A stretch of DNA of 9,807 nt from DASUFH01 sp036274645 (GCA_036274645.1 DASUFH010000319.1:1-9807), one strand, 5' to 3'. Positions 1 through 5,928 are shown, counted from the stretch's first letter. Numbers and translations are program-made. The notes: generated by a model from the sequence alone, not told the origin.

Positions 1-1
1 T

Positions 2-20
2 GGGCGGTCATAGACCGCCC
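2..20. repeat. Palindromic REP-like element, core copy (family A)
   Basis: The 19-base sequence is an exact dyad: gggcggtc, a 3-base centre ata, then gaccgccc. The same core recurs at 1073-1091, 1128-1146 and 7512-7530, and with changes at 7441-7464 and 7578-7601. Here the usual flank (gtag on one side, ctac on the other) is missing or lost at the window edge. Intergenic placement, short length and dyad symmetry resemble REP elements; that class assignment is inference. Confidence 0.75.
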
Positions 21-52
21 ACGCGATTGGTATCGCGACGCATCGCGACAAA

Positions 53-103
53 AACTAGACCAATAAACGCTTTGTTAAAAACAAAGCGTTTATTGGTCTA
101 GTT
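53..103. repeat. Long perfect AT-rich hairpin, 24-bp arms
   Basis: Bases 53-76 are the exact reverse complement of bases 80-103, with only aaa (77-79) between them. The arms start and end in aactagacc/ggtctagtt and have an AT-rich inner part (aataaacgctttgtt), unlike the GC-rich surroundings. The right arm runs directly into the family B repeat at 94-123. A perfect 24-bp stem with a 3-base loop could form a cruciform or a very stable RNA hairpin. There is no T-tract to make it a classical terminator. Confidence 0.85.
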
Positions 104-123
104 CCTTGGGAGACCGCCCCTAC
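94..123 (-). repeat. Family B repeat (variant of the gggcggtct element)
   Basis: Read on the minus strand this is gtaggggcggtctccca followed by aggaactagacca. It shares the gtaggggcggtct half with family A, but the second half is different. A second copy with a single mismatch over the shared 27 bases lies at 5265-5291 at the end of the PAP2 gene. GGTCT and AGACC inside the element can pair, so it keeps a short internal dyad. Confidence 0.75.
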
Positions 124-325
124 AAGCGGGATCCGCGCAGAGTGTGCCAGTTCATTACAGACGGCGCCCCGCGCTTGCTCCATAACGGCACAGCAGCGCG
201 CCCATGACGCGGCAATCCGATTCACCTGCAAGATCTAAAGTCTCTTCTACTCTGCAATTCTGGACCGAAGTTCCCGCGCGCGGCTTCGGGACAGCCATCT
301 GCACCTGTCAAAGAGGGAGGGCCGT

Positions 326-550
326 ATGAAAGACAAGGCGCCTGATTTTTCTGATGTGCAGAGCGGATCAAGCTCCACGGCGTCGAATCCGACAATCTAT
401 GAAGTGAAGCCTGGAGACAACCTGTCGAAGATCGCCAAACAGCAATACGGGCGAGCCGGTGACTGGAAGCGAATCTTCGATGCAAACCGAGACATCCTGC
501 AGGATCCCGACAAGATTTTTCCGGGACAAAAACTGAAGATTCCGGCGTAA
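326..550 (+). CDS. LysM domain mini-protein
   Basis: A 74-residue protein that is almost entirely one LysM domain (about residues 24-73). The domain has the typical opening YEVKPGDNLSKIA, the middle WKRIFDANRD and the ending IFPGQKLKIP. LysM modules bind N-acetylglucosamine-containing glycans, usually peptidoglycan. The first 22 residues are polar and Ser-rich, with no signal peptide or membrane segment, so export is not shown by the sequence. The layout resembles the C-terminal half of the E. coli Kbp/YgaU type, but without a BON domain. The ATG is well supported by AGGGAGG at 314-320, five bases upstream. The lipoprotein gene follows after 32 bases on the same strand, so the two are probably co-transcribed and may act together at the cell wall. 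Confidence 0.92.
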   Translation: MKDKAPDFSDVQSGSSSTASNPTIYEVKPGDNLSKIAKQQYGRAGDWKRIFDANRDILQDPDKIFPGQKLKIPA

Positions 551-582
551 CCCAATCATTGTTCCGTAAAGGAGAAATTCGA

Positions 583-1047
583 ATGAGCAAGATACATCTA
601 GGAGCGCTGGCCGCGCTTCTGTTCGTCGCGTTTGCAGCCTGCGGCAAGAAGGAGGAACCCGCGCCGGCCCCGACTCCTGAGGCGACCACACCGGCGCCGC
701 CTCCTGAATCGGTGGGCGTCAACGTGGGTGAAATCGAAGTGGGGAAAGCCATTGGCGACGACAAGAAGGTGACCGCGCCGGCCGAAACATTTACGAAGAA
801 CGACACCATTTACGCGTCTATCGACACGACGGGAACCGGACCGGCAACGCTGAAGACGACATGGACATTTGAGAGGGGTGGCGAGGTCACCGTGGTGAAC
901 GAAGAATCCCAGACGATCACTCCGACGGGACCGGAGACCACGGAATTCCATATCAGCAAACCCACCGGCTGGCCTTCGGGCGACTACAAGCTGGAAGTAT
1001 TCCTGGACGGCAAACCGGTTGGGATGAAGAAATTCAAGGTAGGCTGA
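583..1047 (+). CDS. Predicted lipoprotein with Pro/Ala-rich linker and beta-rich domain
   Basis: A 154-residue protein. Residues 1-19 form a lipoprotein signal peptide (Lys at 3, hydrophobic 6-19), and the lipobox FAAC places the lipidated cysteine at position 20. Residues 21-43 are a charged, then Pro/Ala/Thr-rich spacer. Residues 45-154 look like one all-beta, Ig-like domain, ending in GDYKLEVFLDGKPVG and a short final strand. I do not recognise a named family. An in-frame TTG at 559 would add eight residues, but ATG 583 is preferred: it has AAAGGAG at 568-574 with eight-base spacing and gives a normal signal peptide. It follows the LysM gene closely, consistent with an envelope-associated pair. 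A function beyond surface anchoring cannot be read from the sequence. Confidence 0.87.
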   Translation: MSKIHLGALAALLFVAFAACGKKEEPAPAPTPEATTPAPPPESVGVNVGEIEVGKAIGDDKKVTAPAETFTKNDTIYASIDTTGTGPATLKTTWTFERGGEVTVVNEESQTITPTGPETTEFHISKPTGWPSGDYKLEVFLDGKPVGMKKFKVG

Positions 1048-1066
1048 ACCCACGGCTCCGCGCTGC

Positions 1067-1152
1067 CTGTAGGGGCGGTCTATGACCGCCCGGCGTTGAA
1101 ATCAAGAGATTGCCAACCCGAAACGTCGGGCGGTCATAGACCGCCCCTACAG
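1067..1152. repeat. Inverted pair of family A elements forming a long hairpin
   Basis: Bases 1069-1092 and 1127-1150 are two 24-base family A copies in opposite orientation and are exact reverse complements. The pairing extends to 1067-1097 against 1122-1152 with one mismatch (1093/1126), leaving a 24-base loop. Each copy also contains its own 19-base dyad, so two alternative folds exist: one large hairpin or two small ones. It fills the gap between the converging lipoprotein and transporter genes, where REP-type elements commonly sit. It could act as an mRNA 3' end structure for both. There is no T-tract. Confidence 0.85.
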
Positions 1153-1186
1153 TCAGGCGGGGACCTGCCATCGGCAGAAGCGCGTT

Positions 1187-2044
1187 TTAGGCCAGCCTGA
1201 TCCGCGCGGGTTTCCGGCGCCAGGAGAGATACGGCGCAGCCACAACTGCCGAAACGATCAGATACAGCAGAATCGTCCCCCCGAAACGTTCCTCCGGGAA
1301 GTTGGCTGACGCGATCATCAGAGCGATCGCCGGATGACGGCACGCGCTGGCAAGCGCGAGCGCGCTCGAGTTATCCGGATCCGGGCCACCCAGCAGATGC
1401 CCCACGGTAAGACCGACGATCACGAAGGCAACCATCGCGAGCAGTGTTCCGTCGCCTACCTCTGCCCACACCGACCGCCACGTCACGATCAGGAGCGGCG
1501 CCAGCGCCAGCGGCAACAGGATGCCGGCCGCCAACGCGACCGTTCCGGCAATTCGCTTGGCAAGCGACGGCAGGAAATGGCGTATTGCGACGCCCGCGCC
1601 GAGCGGCGCCACCACCGACAACAAGACGATTCGAACGATCATTTCCAGTGGCGCCTCCACCGAACGACTGAAGAAGCGCGCCAGAACCTCCGCCGACAAA
1701 GGAACCGTCACAATCGACAGAATCGCCAGCGTCAACATCAGCGACAACGCATACGCGCTCTGTCCTCCGTCCCTCGCCAGCCGTCTCGGAAGCAATGGAG
1801 GCACAGGGGAGATCGCCAGCGCCATCAACGCAATCTCAGCCGCGGGACGAAAGTCGAATGCGCGGGTCAGCAGGACCGCAAAAAACGGCATGACCACCAG
1901 AGCGGATACGAGCGAACGCAGCAGGAGGCCTGGACGCCTCCACACGTAGCGAAGATCGCCGGGTTCGGACTTGAGCCCGAACCCGAAAACTGTCAGAACA
2001 ATACTGCCCTGCAGGACCAGCCGCACGAATAGCTTCAAGTCCAT
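1187..2044 (-). CDS. Bile acid:sodium symporter (BASS/SBF) family transporter
   Basis: A 285-residue, very hydrophobic protein with about nine or ten membrane segments, in the usual length range for bacterial BASS transporters. Segments sit roughly at 5-23, 40-60, 67-83, 97-120, 134-155, 166-188, 200-219, 228-248 and 255-273. Two family-like stretches stand out: ALAISPVPPLLPRR at 75-88, a proline-broken helix, and the ACRHPAIALMIASANFP stretch at 234-250, both compatible with the broken crossing helices of the fold. I recognise it as the branch usually annotated as Na+-dependent transporter. The substrate is unknown, and bile acid is only the family name. The start is ATG 2044 with GGAAG at 2053-2057, eight bases away. 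A terminator separates it from the barrel gene upstream, so it is probably its own transcript. Confidence 0.88.
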   Translation of the reverse strand: MDLKLFVRLVLQGSIVLTVFGFGLKSEPGDLRYVWRRPGLLLRSLVSALVVMPFFAVLLTRAFDFRPAAEIALMALAISPVPPLLPRRLARDGGQSAYALSLMLTLAILSIVTVPLSAEVLARFFSRSVEAPLEMIVRIVLLSVVAPLGAGVAIRHFLPSLAKRIAGTVALAAGILLPLALAPLLIVTWRSVWAEVGDGTLLAMVAFVIVGLTVGHLLGGPDPDNSSALALASACRHPAIALMIASANFPEERFGGTILLYLIVSAVVAAPYLSWRRKPARIRLA

Positions 2045-2142
2045 GATGGTTTCTTCCGAGGAGACTGGCGCCGAAACAACGCCGCCGCAATCTGGCGGGC
2101 GTTATCCCAATGCGAACCGGTACCGAAAAGCCGGGTGGACAG

Positions 2143-2179
2143 AAAAGGCGATCCATCCGCCGTTTGGAGTGGATCGCCT
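2143..2179 (-). terminator. Rho-independent terminator of the outer-membrane barrel gene
   Basis: Bases 2147-2155 (ggcgatcca) are the exact reverse complement of 2170-2178, with one more A-T pair outside (2146/2179) and a 14-base loop. On the minus strand the stem is followed at once by TTTT (2143-2146). It starts about 38 bases past the stop codon of the barrel gene (2217) and about 100 bases before the transporter start, so it should end the barrel transcript. Confidence 0.75.
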
Positions 2180-2216
2180 GCAGGACCGTTTGAGCGCGAT
2201 CAGGACCGCCGCCGCC

Positions 2217-2807
2217 TCACCACATCACGTTGACGCCGGCGGATGCCTCGAACCACGTTGGACTCGAATGATAGTAGTTCGGGATGGTGCGGCCGCGGCC
2301 ATCGAACCGCATTCCGATCGGCCCCCACACCCGGATGGATTTGATGCCGCCGCCGTAACTGAATTCGAAGAACCGGTCTCCGGGATTCACGTTGATCGTG
2401 CGGATGCCGTTCGAAAAGCTGTACGCCGAGTCGAGTTTCGTGTGGAAGAAGCCGAGACCGAACGTGGCGTACGGTGTAAATGCAGGAGACGTTCCCCATT
2501 CACTGCTCATGAAGTTGTACGTGGGCGCAAATTCGAAGAGCCAGCCCCGGCTTCTCGGATCCGTGCCTTCCACTTCGAACTGATTGTAATAGCCGACGTT
2601 CCCCTCAAGCTCCATGCCTGTGCCAACAAAGACGCCGCCCCGGGCTCCATAAAAGCCCTGGCTTTTCAGATCCCCCACATTGGTACGGAAGGGCCAGTAG
2701 CCGCCGGCGTAGCCGCCGAACTCGTACTTCTGCGCAAACAGTGAAGGTGTAGCGAAAACGAACGCGAATATCGTCAGCATGAACGTGCGCTGCCAATTCC
2801 ACTTCAT
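2217..2807 (-). CDS. Outer-membrane beta-barrel protein, OmpA-like barrel type
   Basis: A 196-residue protein with a Sec signal peptide at residues 1-25 (Lys2, hydrophobic 9-22, cleavage likely after LFA, before Gln26). The mature part alternates aromatic and Gly-rich short strands, for example FGGYAGGYWPF (30-40), YGARGGVFVGTG (53-64), LEGNVGYYNQFEVEG (67-81) and YATFGLGFFHTKL (113-125). It ends in a strand closing with Trp196, as expected for the C-terminal insertion signal read by BamA. Size fits an eight-stranded barrel. GGGIKSIRVWGPIGMRFDGR (152-171) is typical of small barrels annotated as outer membrane beta-barrel proteins. No pore specificity can be read. The start is ATG 2807 with AGGGAGG at 2812-2818. 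It lies 425 bases downstream of tnaA on the same strand and ends at its own terminator. Confidence 0.87.
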   Translation of the reverse strand: MKWNWQRTFMLTIFAFVFATPSLFAQKYEFGGYAGGYWPFRTNVGDLKSQGFYGARGGVFVGTGMELEGNVGYYNQFEVEGTDPRSRGWLFEFAPTYNFMSSEWGTSPAFTPYATFGLGFFHTKLDSAYSFSNGIRTINVNPGDRFFEFSYGGGIKSIRVWGPIGMRFDGRGRTIPNYYHSSPTWFEASAGVNVMW

Positions 2808-3232
2808 ATGGCCTCCCTTTGATGCGTTTAGCCGCAGCCTCCTTCCAGCCTCAGGAATACCGGCTCACCCGAGCGCGGGGGAGCGCAGTTCTGAACGTTG
2901 GATCCGTCGCAGGGCCGGTACGGGCGCCGCACGGATTTTCATCCCTGGCCTGAAGTCCGCAGTCGAGCGAAGCAGTGAGAGTTTGACAGTCGACGAAAGC
3001 TGATCTTCCGTGCAGCAGCGGGCGAACCGCGCGCCACGAACAGTCAGCATATTTCCGCCGCGAGAGACCTTCAATCGGGATAAGACTCCCTTATCCCGTC
3101 GGGAATCGCCGCAGGGGCGGGAAGGAAGCTCCTGACAGGAACTTTCTGACTGAACCGAGTCGCCGTCTGGGATTGAGCGTATTCCCCGCCTGATCAGCTC
3201 TCCCATTGTGCCAACCCGCCTTGCGTGCAGCC
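2808..3232. other. Intergenic region between tryptophanase and the barrel gene
   Basis: Both flanking genes are on the minus strand, so this gap should hold the tnaA transcript end and the barrel gene promoter. The clearest element is the dyad at 3076-3098. A shorter dyad, tcctg-a-cagga, sits at 3130-3140. A TTGACA occurs at 2983-2988 on the plus strand but has no matching -10. I found no convincing minus-strand promoter by eye. Reading frames here are Arg/Ser-rich and unlike proteins. Confidence 0.5.
3076..3098. promoter_or_regulatory. Strong 9-bp dyad cgggataag/cttatcccg
   Basis: Bases 3076-3084 (cgggataag) and 3090-3098 (cttatcccg) are exact reverse complements, with a 5-base centre actcc. 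It lies about 135 bases beyond the tnaA stop and about 270 bases upstream of the barrel start. It has no T-tract on either strand, so it is not a standard intrinsic terminator. It could be an operator for a dimeric regulator or an mRNA 3' hairpin; the sequence alone does not decide. Confidence 0.45.
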
Positions 3233-4579
3233 TCATACCGGCGCGAAGCGCGCGGTAAAGTGGCGGAGCGTCGGAGCCTCATAAACCATCCTGAAACCGC
3301 GAATGGTCTCGCGACGCTTGAACACATCGACCACCGCTTCAACCACATAGTCGATATGACTCTGGGTGTAGACGCGCCGTGGAATCGCGAGCCGTACCAG
3401 TTCCATCGTCGCGCTTGCTCCAAACATGACTGAACCGATCTCGACAGCGCGGATGCCCGCCTCCAGATACAGTTCCGCCACCAGAGCCTGTCCCGGCAAC
3501 TGATCTCGAGGAATCTGGGGCAGGAACGCCTGCGCGTCGATGTAGATCGCGTGGCCGCCGGGCGGCTGGACGATCGGCACACCTTCGCGCGCAACGCCGT
3601 CGCCCAGGTAACGGGTGGACGCGATCCGGTACTGCAGGTAATCCTCTTCGAGGACCTCCTGGAGACCCACCGCAATGGCGTCCAGATCACGGCCGGCGAG
3701 CCCGCCGTACGTCGGAAAGCCTTCCGTCAGAATCAACAGATTCTCTTCCTGCCGGGCGAGCGCGTCATGGTTGGTACCGAGAAATCCGCCGATGTTGACC
3801 AGCCCGTCCTTCTTCGCCGACATGGTGCAGCCGTCCGCGTATGAGAACATCTCGCGGGCGATTTCCCGGACGGTTTTTTCCGCGAATTCTTCCTCGCGCA
3901 GTTTGATGAAGTAGGCGTTTTCGGCAAAGCGGCAGGCGTCCAGATAGAGCGGGATCCCGAACTCCGAAGCCACCTGGCGGACGTCGCGAATGTTCCGCAT
4001 CGAAACCGGCTGGCCACCGCCGGAGTTGTTCGTCACCGTCATCATGATGAGTGGAATCCGTCCGGCGCCCACGCTCCGGATCAATTCGCGCAGCGCGGCG
4101 ACATCCATGTTGCCCTTGAACGGATGAACAGCCGCCGGCGCCCGGCCTTCCGGAATCACCAGATCGACGGCCCGGGCGCCGCGATATTCGATGTTGGCGC
4201 GCGTGGTATCGAAGTGGGTGTTGTTGGGAACCACGTCTCCCGGCTTGCACAGGATCGTAAAGAGAATGCGTTCCGCGGCCCGGCCCTGATGGGTTGGGAT
4301 AATGTGTTTGAAGCCAAACACCTCCCGGGCCGAGGCTTCAAACCGCTTGTAGCTGCCGCTCCCCGCGTACGATTCATCGCCGCGCATGAGGGCCGCCCAC
4401 TGCTCCGCGCTCATGGCGCTGGTCCCGCTGTCGGTCAAAAGATCGATCAGGACGTTTTCCGCATCGACCAGAAACAGATTGAAGCCGGCCGCCTCGAGAA
4501 CCCTCCGTCGCTCCTCGCGGGTGGTCATGCGGATCGGCTCGACCATTTTGATCCTGAACGGCTCGATGATTGTTTTCAT
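3233..4579 (-). CDS. tnaA: Tryptophanase (tryptophan indole-lyase)
   Basis: A 448-residue PLP enzyme that splits L-tryptophan into indole, pyruvate and ammonia. It matches the tryptophanase/tyrosine phenol-lyase family over its full length: EPFRIKMVEPI (6-16), IDLLTDSGTSAMS (45-57), PTHQGRAAE (95-103), the PLP site with Asp214 and Arg217, and the Schiff-base Lys257 in MSAKKD. Specificity positions favour tryptophanase. Asp124 replaces the Thr124 of Citrobacter tyrosine phenol-lyase, Ile381 replaces its Arg381, and His440 in LRHFTARF replaces its Phe448. All three are the tryptophanase residues (E. coli Asp137, Ile396, His463). The start is ATG 4579 with GGAGG at 4584-4588, a tight four-base spacing. 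No TnaC-like leader peptide or tryptophan permease is nearby, so regulation by tryptophan-induced antitermination is not indicated. It is divergent from the PAP2 gene. Confidence 0.97.
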   Translation of the reverse strand: MKTIIEPFRIKMVEPIRMTTREERRRVLEAAGFNLFLVDAENVLIDLLTDSGTSAMSAEQWAALMRGDESYAGSGSYKRFEASAREVFGFKHIIPTHQGRAAERILFTILCKPGDVVPNNTHFDTTRANIEYRGARAVDLVIPEGRAPAAVHPFKGNMDVAALRELIRSVGAGRIPLIMMTVTNNSGGGQPVSMRNIRDVRQVASEFGIPLYLDACRFAENAYFIKLREEEFAEKTVREIAREMFSYADGCTMSAKKDGLVNIGGFLGTNHDALARQEENLLILTEGFPTYGGLAGRDLDAIAVGLQEVLEEDYLQYRIASTRYLGDGVAREGVPIVQPPGGHAIYIDAQAFLPQIPRDQLPGQALVAELYLEAGIRAVEIGSVMFGASATMELVRLAIPRRVYTQSHIDYVVEAVVDVFKRRETIRGFRMVYEAPTLRHFTARFAPV

Positions 4580-4627
4580 TCCGCCTCCGGTTTCTGCGTT
4601 GGCTTACGGATTGCTTCCCCGGAAATC

Positions 4628-5287
4628 GTGTCGAGACCAAACCATCATTACACGACTCTCGTCTGGCTTGGCGCGGCCCTCATCCTGGCGGCAGGCTTCA
4701 TTCGGTTCACCGGCGAGGTTCTTCACCAACCCGCCCCGGGACCGCTCGATCGTTTCGCCATCAGGACGATGGCTGAGATTCGCTCCCCCGGCCTGACCGG
4801 ATTCTTCTTAAACTGGACCGCGCTGGGCTCGACCACACTGATCTGCCTGCATACCGTCATCGCGTTCGCCCTGCTCATGTCCACCGGGGACCGCGCCGGC
4901 GCGGCGCAACTCGCCGCGGCGTCCGGCGGAGCGTTCCTCCTGACGGCATGGACCAAGGAACTGGTCGAACGGGTCCGGCCGCCCGAACCGGCGCTGATCG
5001 ACGTTGCGGGGTTCTCCTATCCGAGTGGTCACAGTCTCGCGGCCGCGGCGATGTATGTAACGATGACGATCCTCGCCTGCCGGCATCTGCCCACCGGCCG
5101 GCAGCGCGTCGTCGTTTCCCTGTTGGCCGCGATCGTCGTTCTGGGAATCGGCGTCTCGCGGGTGTATCTCGGGGTCCACTATATGAGCGACGCGATCAGC
5201 GGGATTGTTCTGGGAACCGCATGGGCGCTGGCTCTGGCGGGGGTGGCCTCCATGCTGGAACAACGGGGCGGTCTCCCAGGGAACTAG
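4628..5287 (+). CDS. PAP2-family membrane phosphatase (lipid phosphatase)
   Basis: A 219-residue integral membrane protein with the complete three-part PAP2 signature: K110-x6-R117-P118, PSGH at 132-135 (His135 general acid) and S177-R178-x5-H184-x3-D188 (His184 nucleophile). About six membrane segments are visible (roughly 11-27, 57-82, 92-108, 137-151, 161-176 and 190-208). Family members remove phosphate from undecaprenyl diphosphate, phosphatidylglycerophosphate or phosphatidic acid; which one applies here is not visible. The frame stays open far upstream, but that part is antisense to tnaA. GTG 4628 is the best start, with only a weak GGAA before it, so the start is uncertain. The final residues RGGLPGN and the TAG stop lie inside a family B repeat, so the C-terminal tail was probably set by repeat insertion. 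Confidence 0.92.
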   Translation: MSRPNHHYTTLVWLGAALILAAGFIRFTGEVLHQPAPGPLDRFAIRTMAEIRSPGLTGFFLNWTALGSTTLICLHTVIAFALLMSTGDRAGAAQLAAASGGAFLLTAWTKELVERVRPPEPALIDVAGFSYPSGHSLAAAAMYVTMTILACRHLPTGRQRVVVSLLAAIVVLGIGVSRVYLGVHYMSDAISGIVLGTAWALALAGVASMLEQRGGLPGN

Positions 5288-5291
5288 ACCA
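5265..5291 (+). repeat. Family B repeat overlapping the PAP2 stop codon
   Basis: The sequence ggggcggtctcccagg followed by gaactagacca matches the minus strand of 94-120 with one mismatch (ccagg here, ccaag there). It provides the last seven sense codons and the TAG stop (5285-5287) of the PAP2 gene. The first half is the shared gggcggtct of family A. Confidence 0.75.
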
Positions 5292-5299
5292 AGGAGCAT

Positions 5300-5366
5300 C
5301 CCCTTCACAGGGGGACAATCTCGATTCTCCCCCTGCGAAGGGAGGACAGCCGCGAAGCGCAGGGGG
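5300..5366. repeat. Two consecutive hairpins between converging genes (family C)
   Basis: A small hairpin pairs cccct (5300-5304) with agggg (5309-5313). A larger one pairs ccccctgcg (5329-5337) exactly with cgcaggggg (5358-5366) over a 20-base loop that contains gaggacagccgcg. The block lies between the PAP2 and universal-stress genes, which converge, so it may end or protect both transcripts. It has no T-tract. The phrase gaggacagcc recurs at 5841-5850, suggesting a dispersed repeat family; copy number must be checked in the genome. Confidence 0.6.
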
Positions 5367-5391
5367 TTATGACACGTCAGTTTCCTCGACG

Positions 5392-5814
5392 TTACTTCAT
5401 CAGGAGCACGGCGCATGGCGCAAGGATCGCGACACCGTAACTGATGGTGCTCCAGTCATGACCGGGCCGGTCCGGATCAATCCGATGGGACGCCATGATG
5501 ATCAGGTCCGCCCGGCGCTCCACGGCGCAGTCCACGATCCCCTGGGTACGATGTCCGAACGTCACCAGGCAATCGACGGTAAGTCCGTTCTCCTGGAAGC
5601 GTTCGGAAAACTCCTGCAGTCCACTGGCGGCGCTGGACTCCAGGCGCTGGTAGAGATCCTTCATCTCGTCAAAAGTAACGTATTCGATCTTCTCGATAAC
5701 GTGCAACAGAATCGTCTCGGCGGAAAAGCGCGTGGCGAGATCAAAGGCAAAGTCCACCGCTGCTAAAGACTTCTCCGTCATGTCGACAGGAACGAGTATC
5801 CGCTGAATCGTCAT
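5392..5814 (-). CDS. Universal stress protein (UspA) family, atypical nucleotide site
   Basis: A single-domain, 140-residue Usp protein of normal length. It shows the N-terminal strand RILVPVDMTE (5-14) with the conserved Asp11, the second strand ETILLHVIEK (33-42), ADLIIMASH (102-110) and the last strand CAVLLMK (134-140). The ATP-binding members carry a Gly-x2-Gly-x9-Gly-Ser/Thr motif after the fourth strand. Here that region reads ASHRIDPDRPGHDWSTIS (108-125), without the Gly spacing, so it is probably a non-ATP-binding type. These proteins are cytoplasmic dimers linked to stress survival; the exact role is unknown. The start is ATG 5814 with AAGGAG at 5822-5827, seven bases away. The secreted-protein gene ends 114 bases upstream on the same strand, with an inverted repeat between them. 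Confidence 0.93.
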   Translation of the reverse strand: MTIQRILVPVDMTEKSLAAVDFAFDLATRFSAETILLHVIEKIEYVTFDEMKDLYQRLESSAASGLQEFSERFQENGLTVDCLVTFGHRTQGIVDCAVERRADLIIMASHRIDPDRPGHDWSTISYGVAILAPCAVLLMK

Positions 5815-5842
5815 TGCCGCGCTCCTTCGCCGGAGGGTTTGA

Positions 5843-5899
5843 GGACAGCCCCGGCGCCGTACAACTTCAAACTCTACTGCAAAGCGCAGGCGGCTGTCC
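5843..5899. repeat. Inverted repeat ggacagcc/ggctgtcc with inner hairpin (family D)
   Basis: Bases 5843-5850 (ggacagcc) and 5892-5899 (ggctgtcc) are exact reverse complements 41 bases apart. A 4-bp hairpin, ctgc-aaagc-gcag, sits at 5877-5889. The element nearly fills the gap between the secreted-protein gene and the universal-stress gene. The gaggacagcc end is shared with 5341-5350. It could be a repeat or a leader structure for the stress gene; there is no T-tract. Confidence 0.5.
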
Positions 5900-5928
5900 C
5901 TGCCGAATCCTTTCCGAACTCGGGGCGA

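Larger units (their letters stand above)
1..325. other. Repeat-rich intergenic region upstream of the LysM gene
   Basis: No credible gene lies here. The first 123 bases hold a short GC palindrome (2-20), an imperfect direct repeat of atcgcgac (32-39 and 42-49), a long AT-rich hairpin (53-103) and a half-palindrome (94-123), each described separately. Bases 124-325 look like ordinary leader or intergenic sequence. I could not pick a convincing -35/-10 pair for the LysM gene in them. The window starts inside or at the edge of the repeat cluster, so more copies may lie to the left. Confidence 0.6.

Noticed and set aside
1334..2032. Plus-strand open frame opposite the transporter
   Set aside because: Its product is extremely rich in Arg, Gln and His, the usual shadow of a hydrophobic membrane protein gene on the other strand.
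2865..3236. 123-codon minus-strand frame whose ATG overlaps the tnaA stop as ATGA
   Set aside because: The overlap looks like translational coupling, but the product is Arg/Ser-rich without a domain, crosses the 3076-3098 dyad and has no Shine-Dalgarno of note. Kept as intergenic; conservation in relatives would reverse this.
4124..4627. Upstream extension of the PAP2 frame
   Set aside because: It runs antisense through tnaA. The membrane protein begins naturally at GTG 4628.
4580..4700. A TnaC-like leader peptide for tryptophanase
   Set aside because: Only 48 bases separate tnaA from the PAP2 start, and no short frame with the expected Trp and Pro arrangement is seen on the minus strand.
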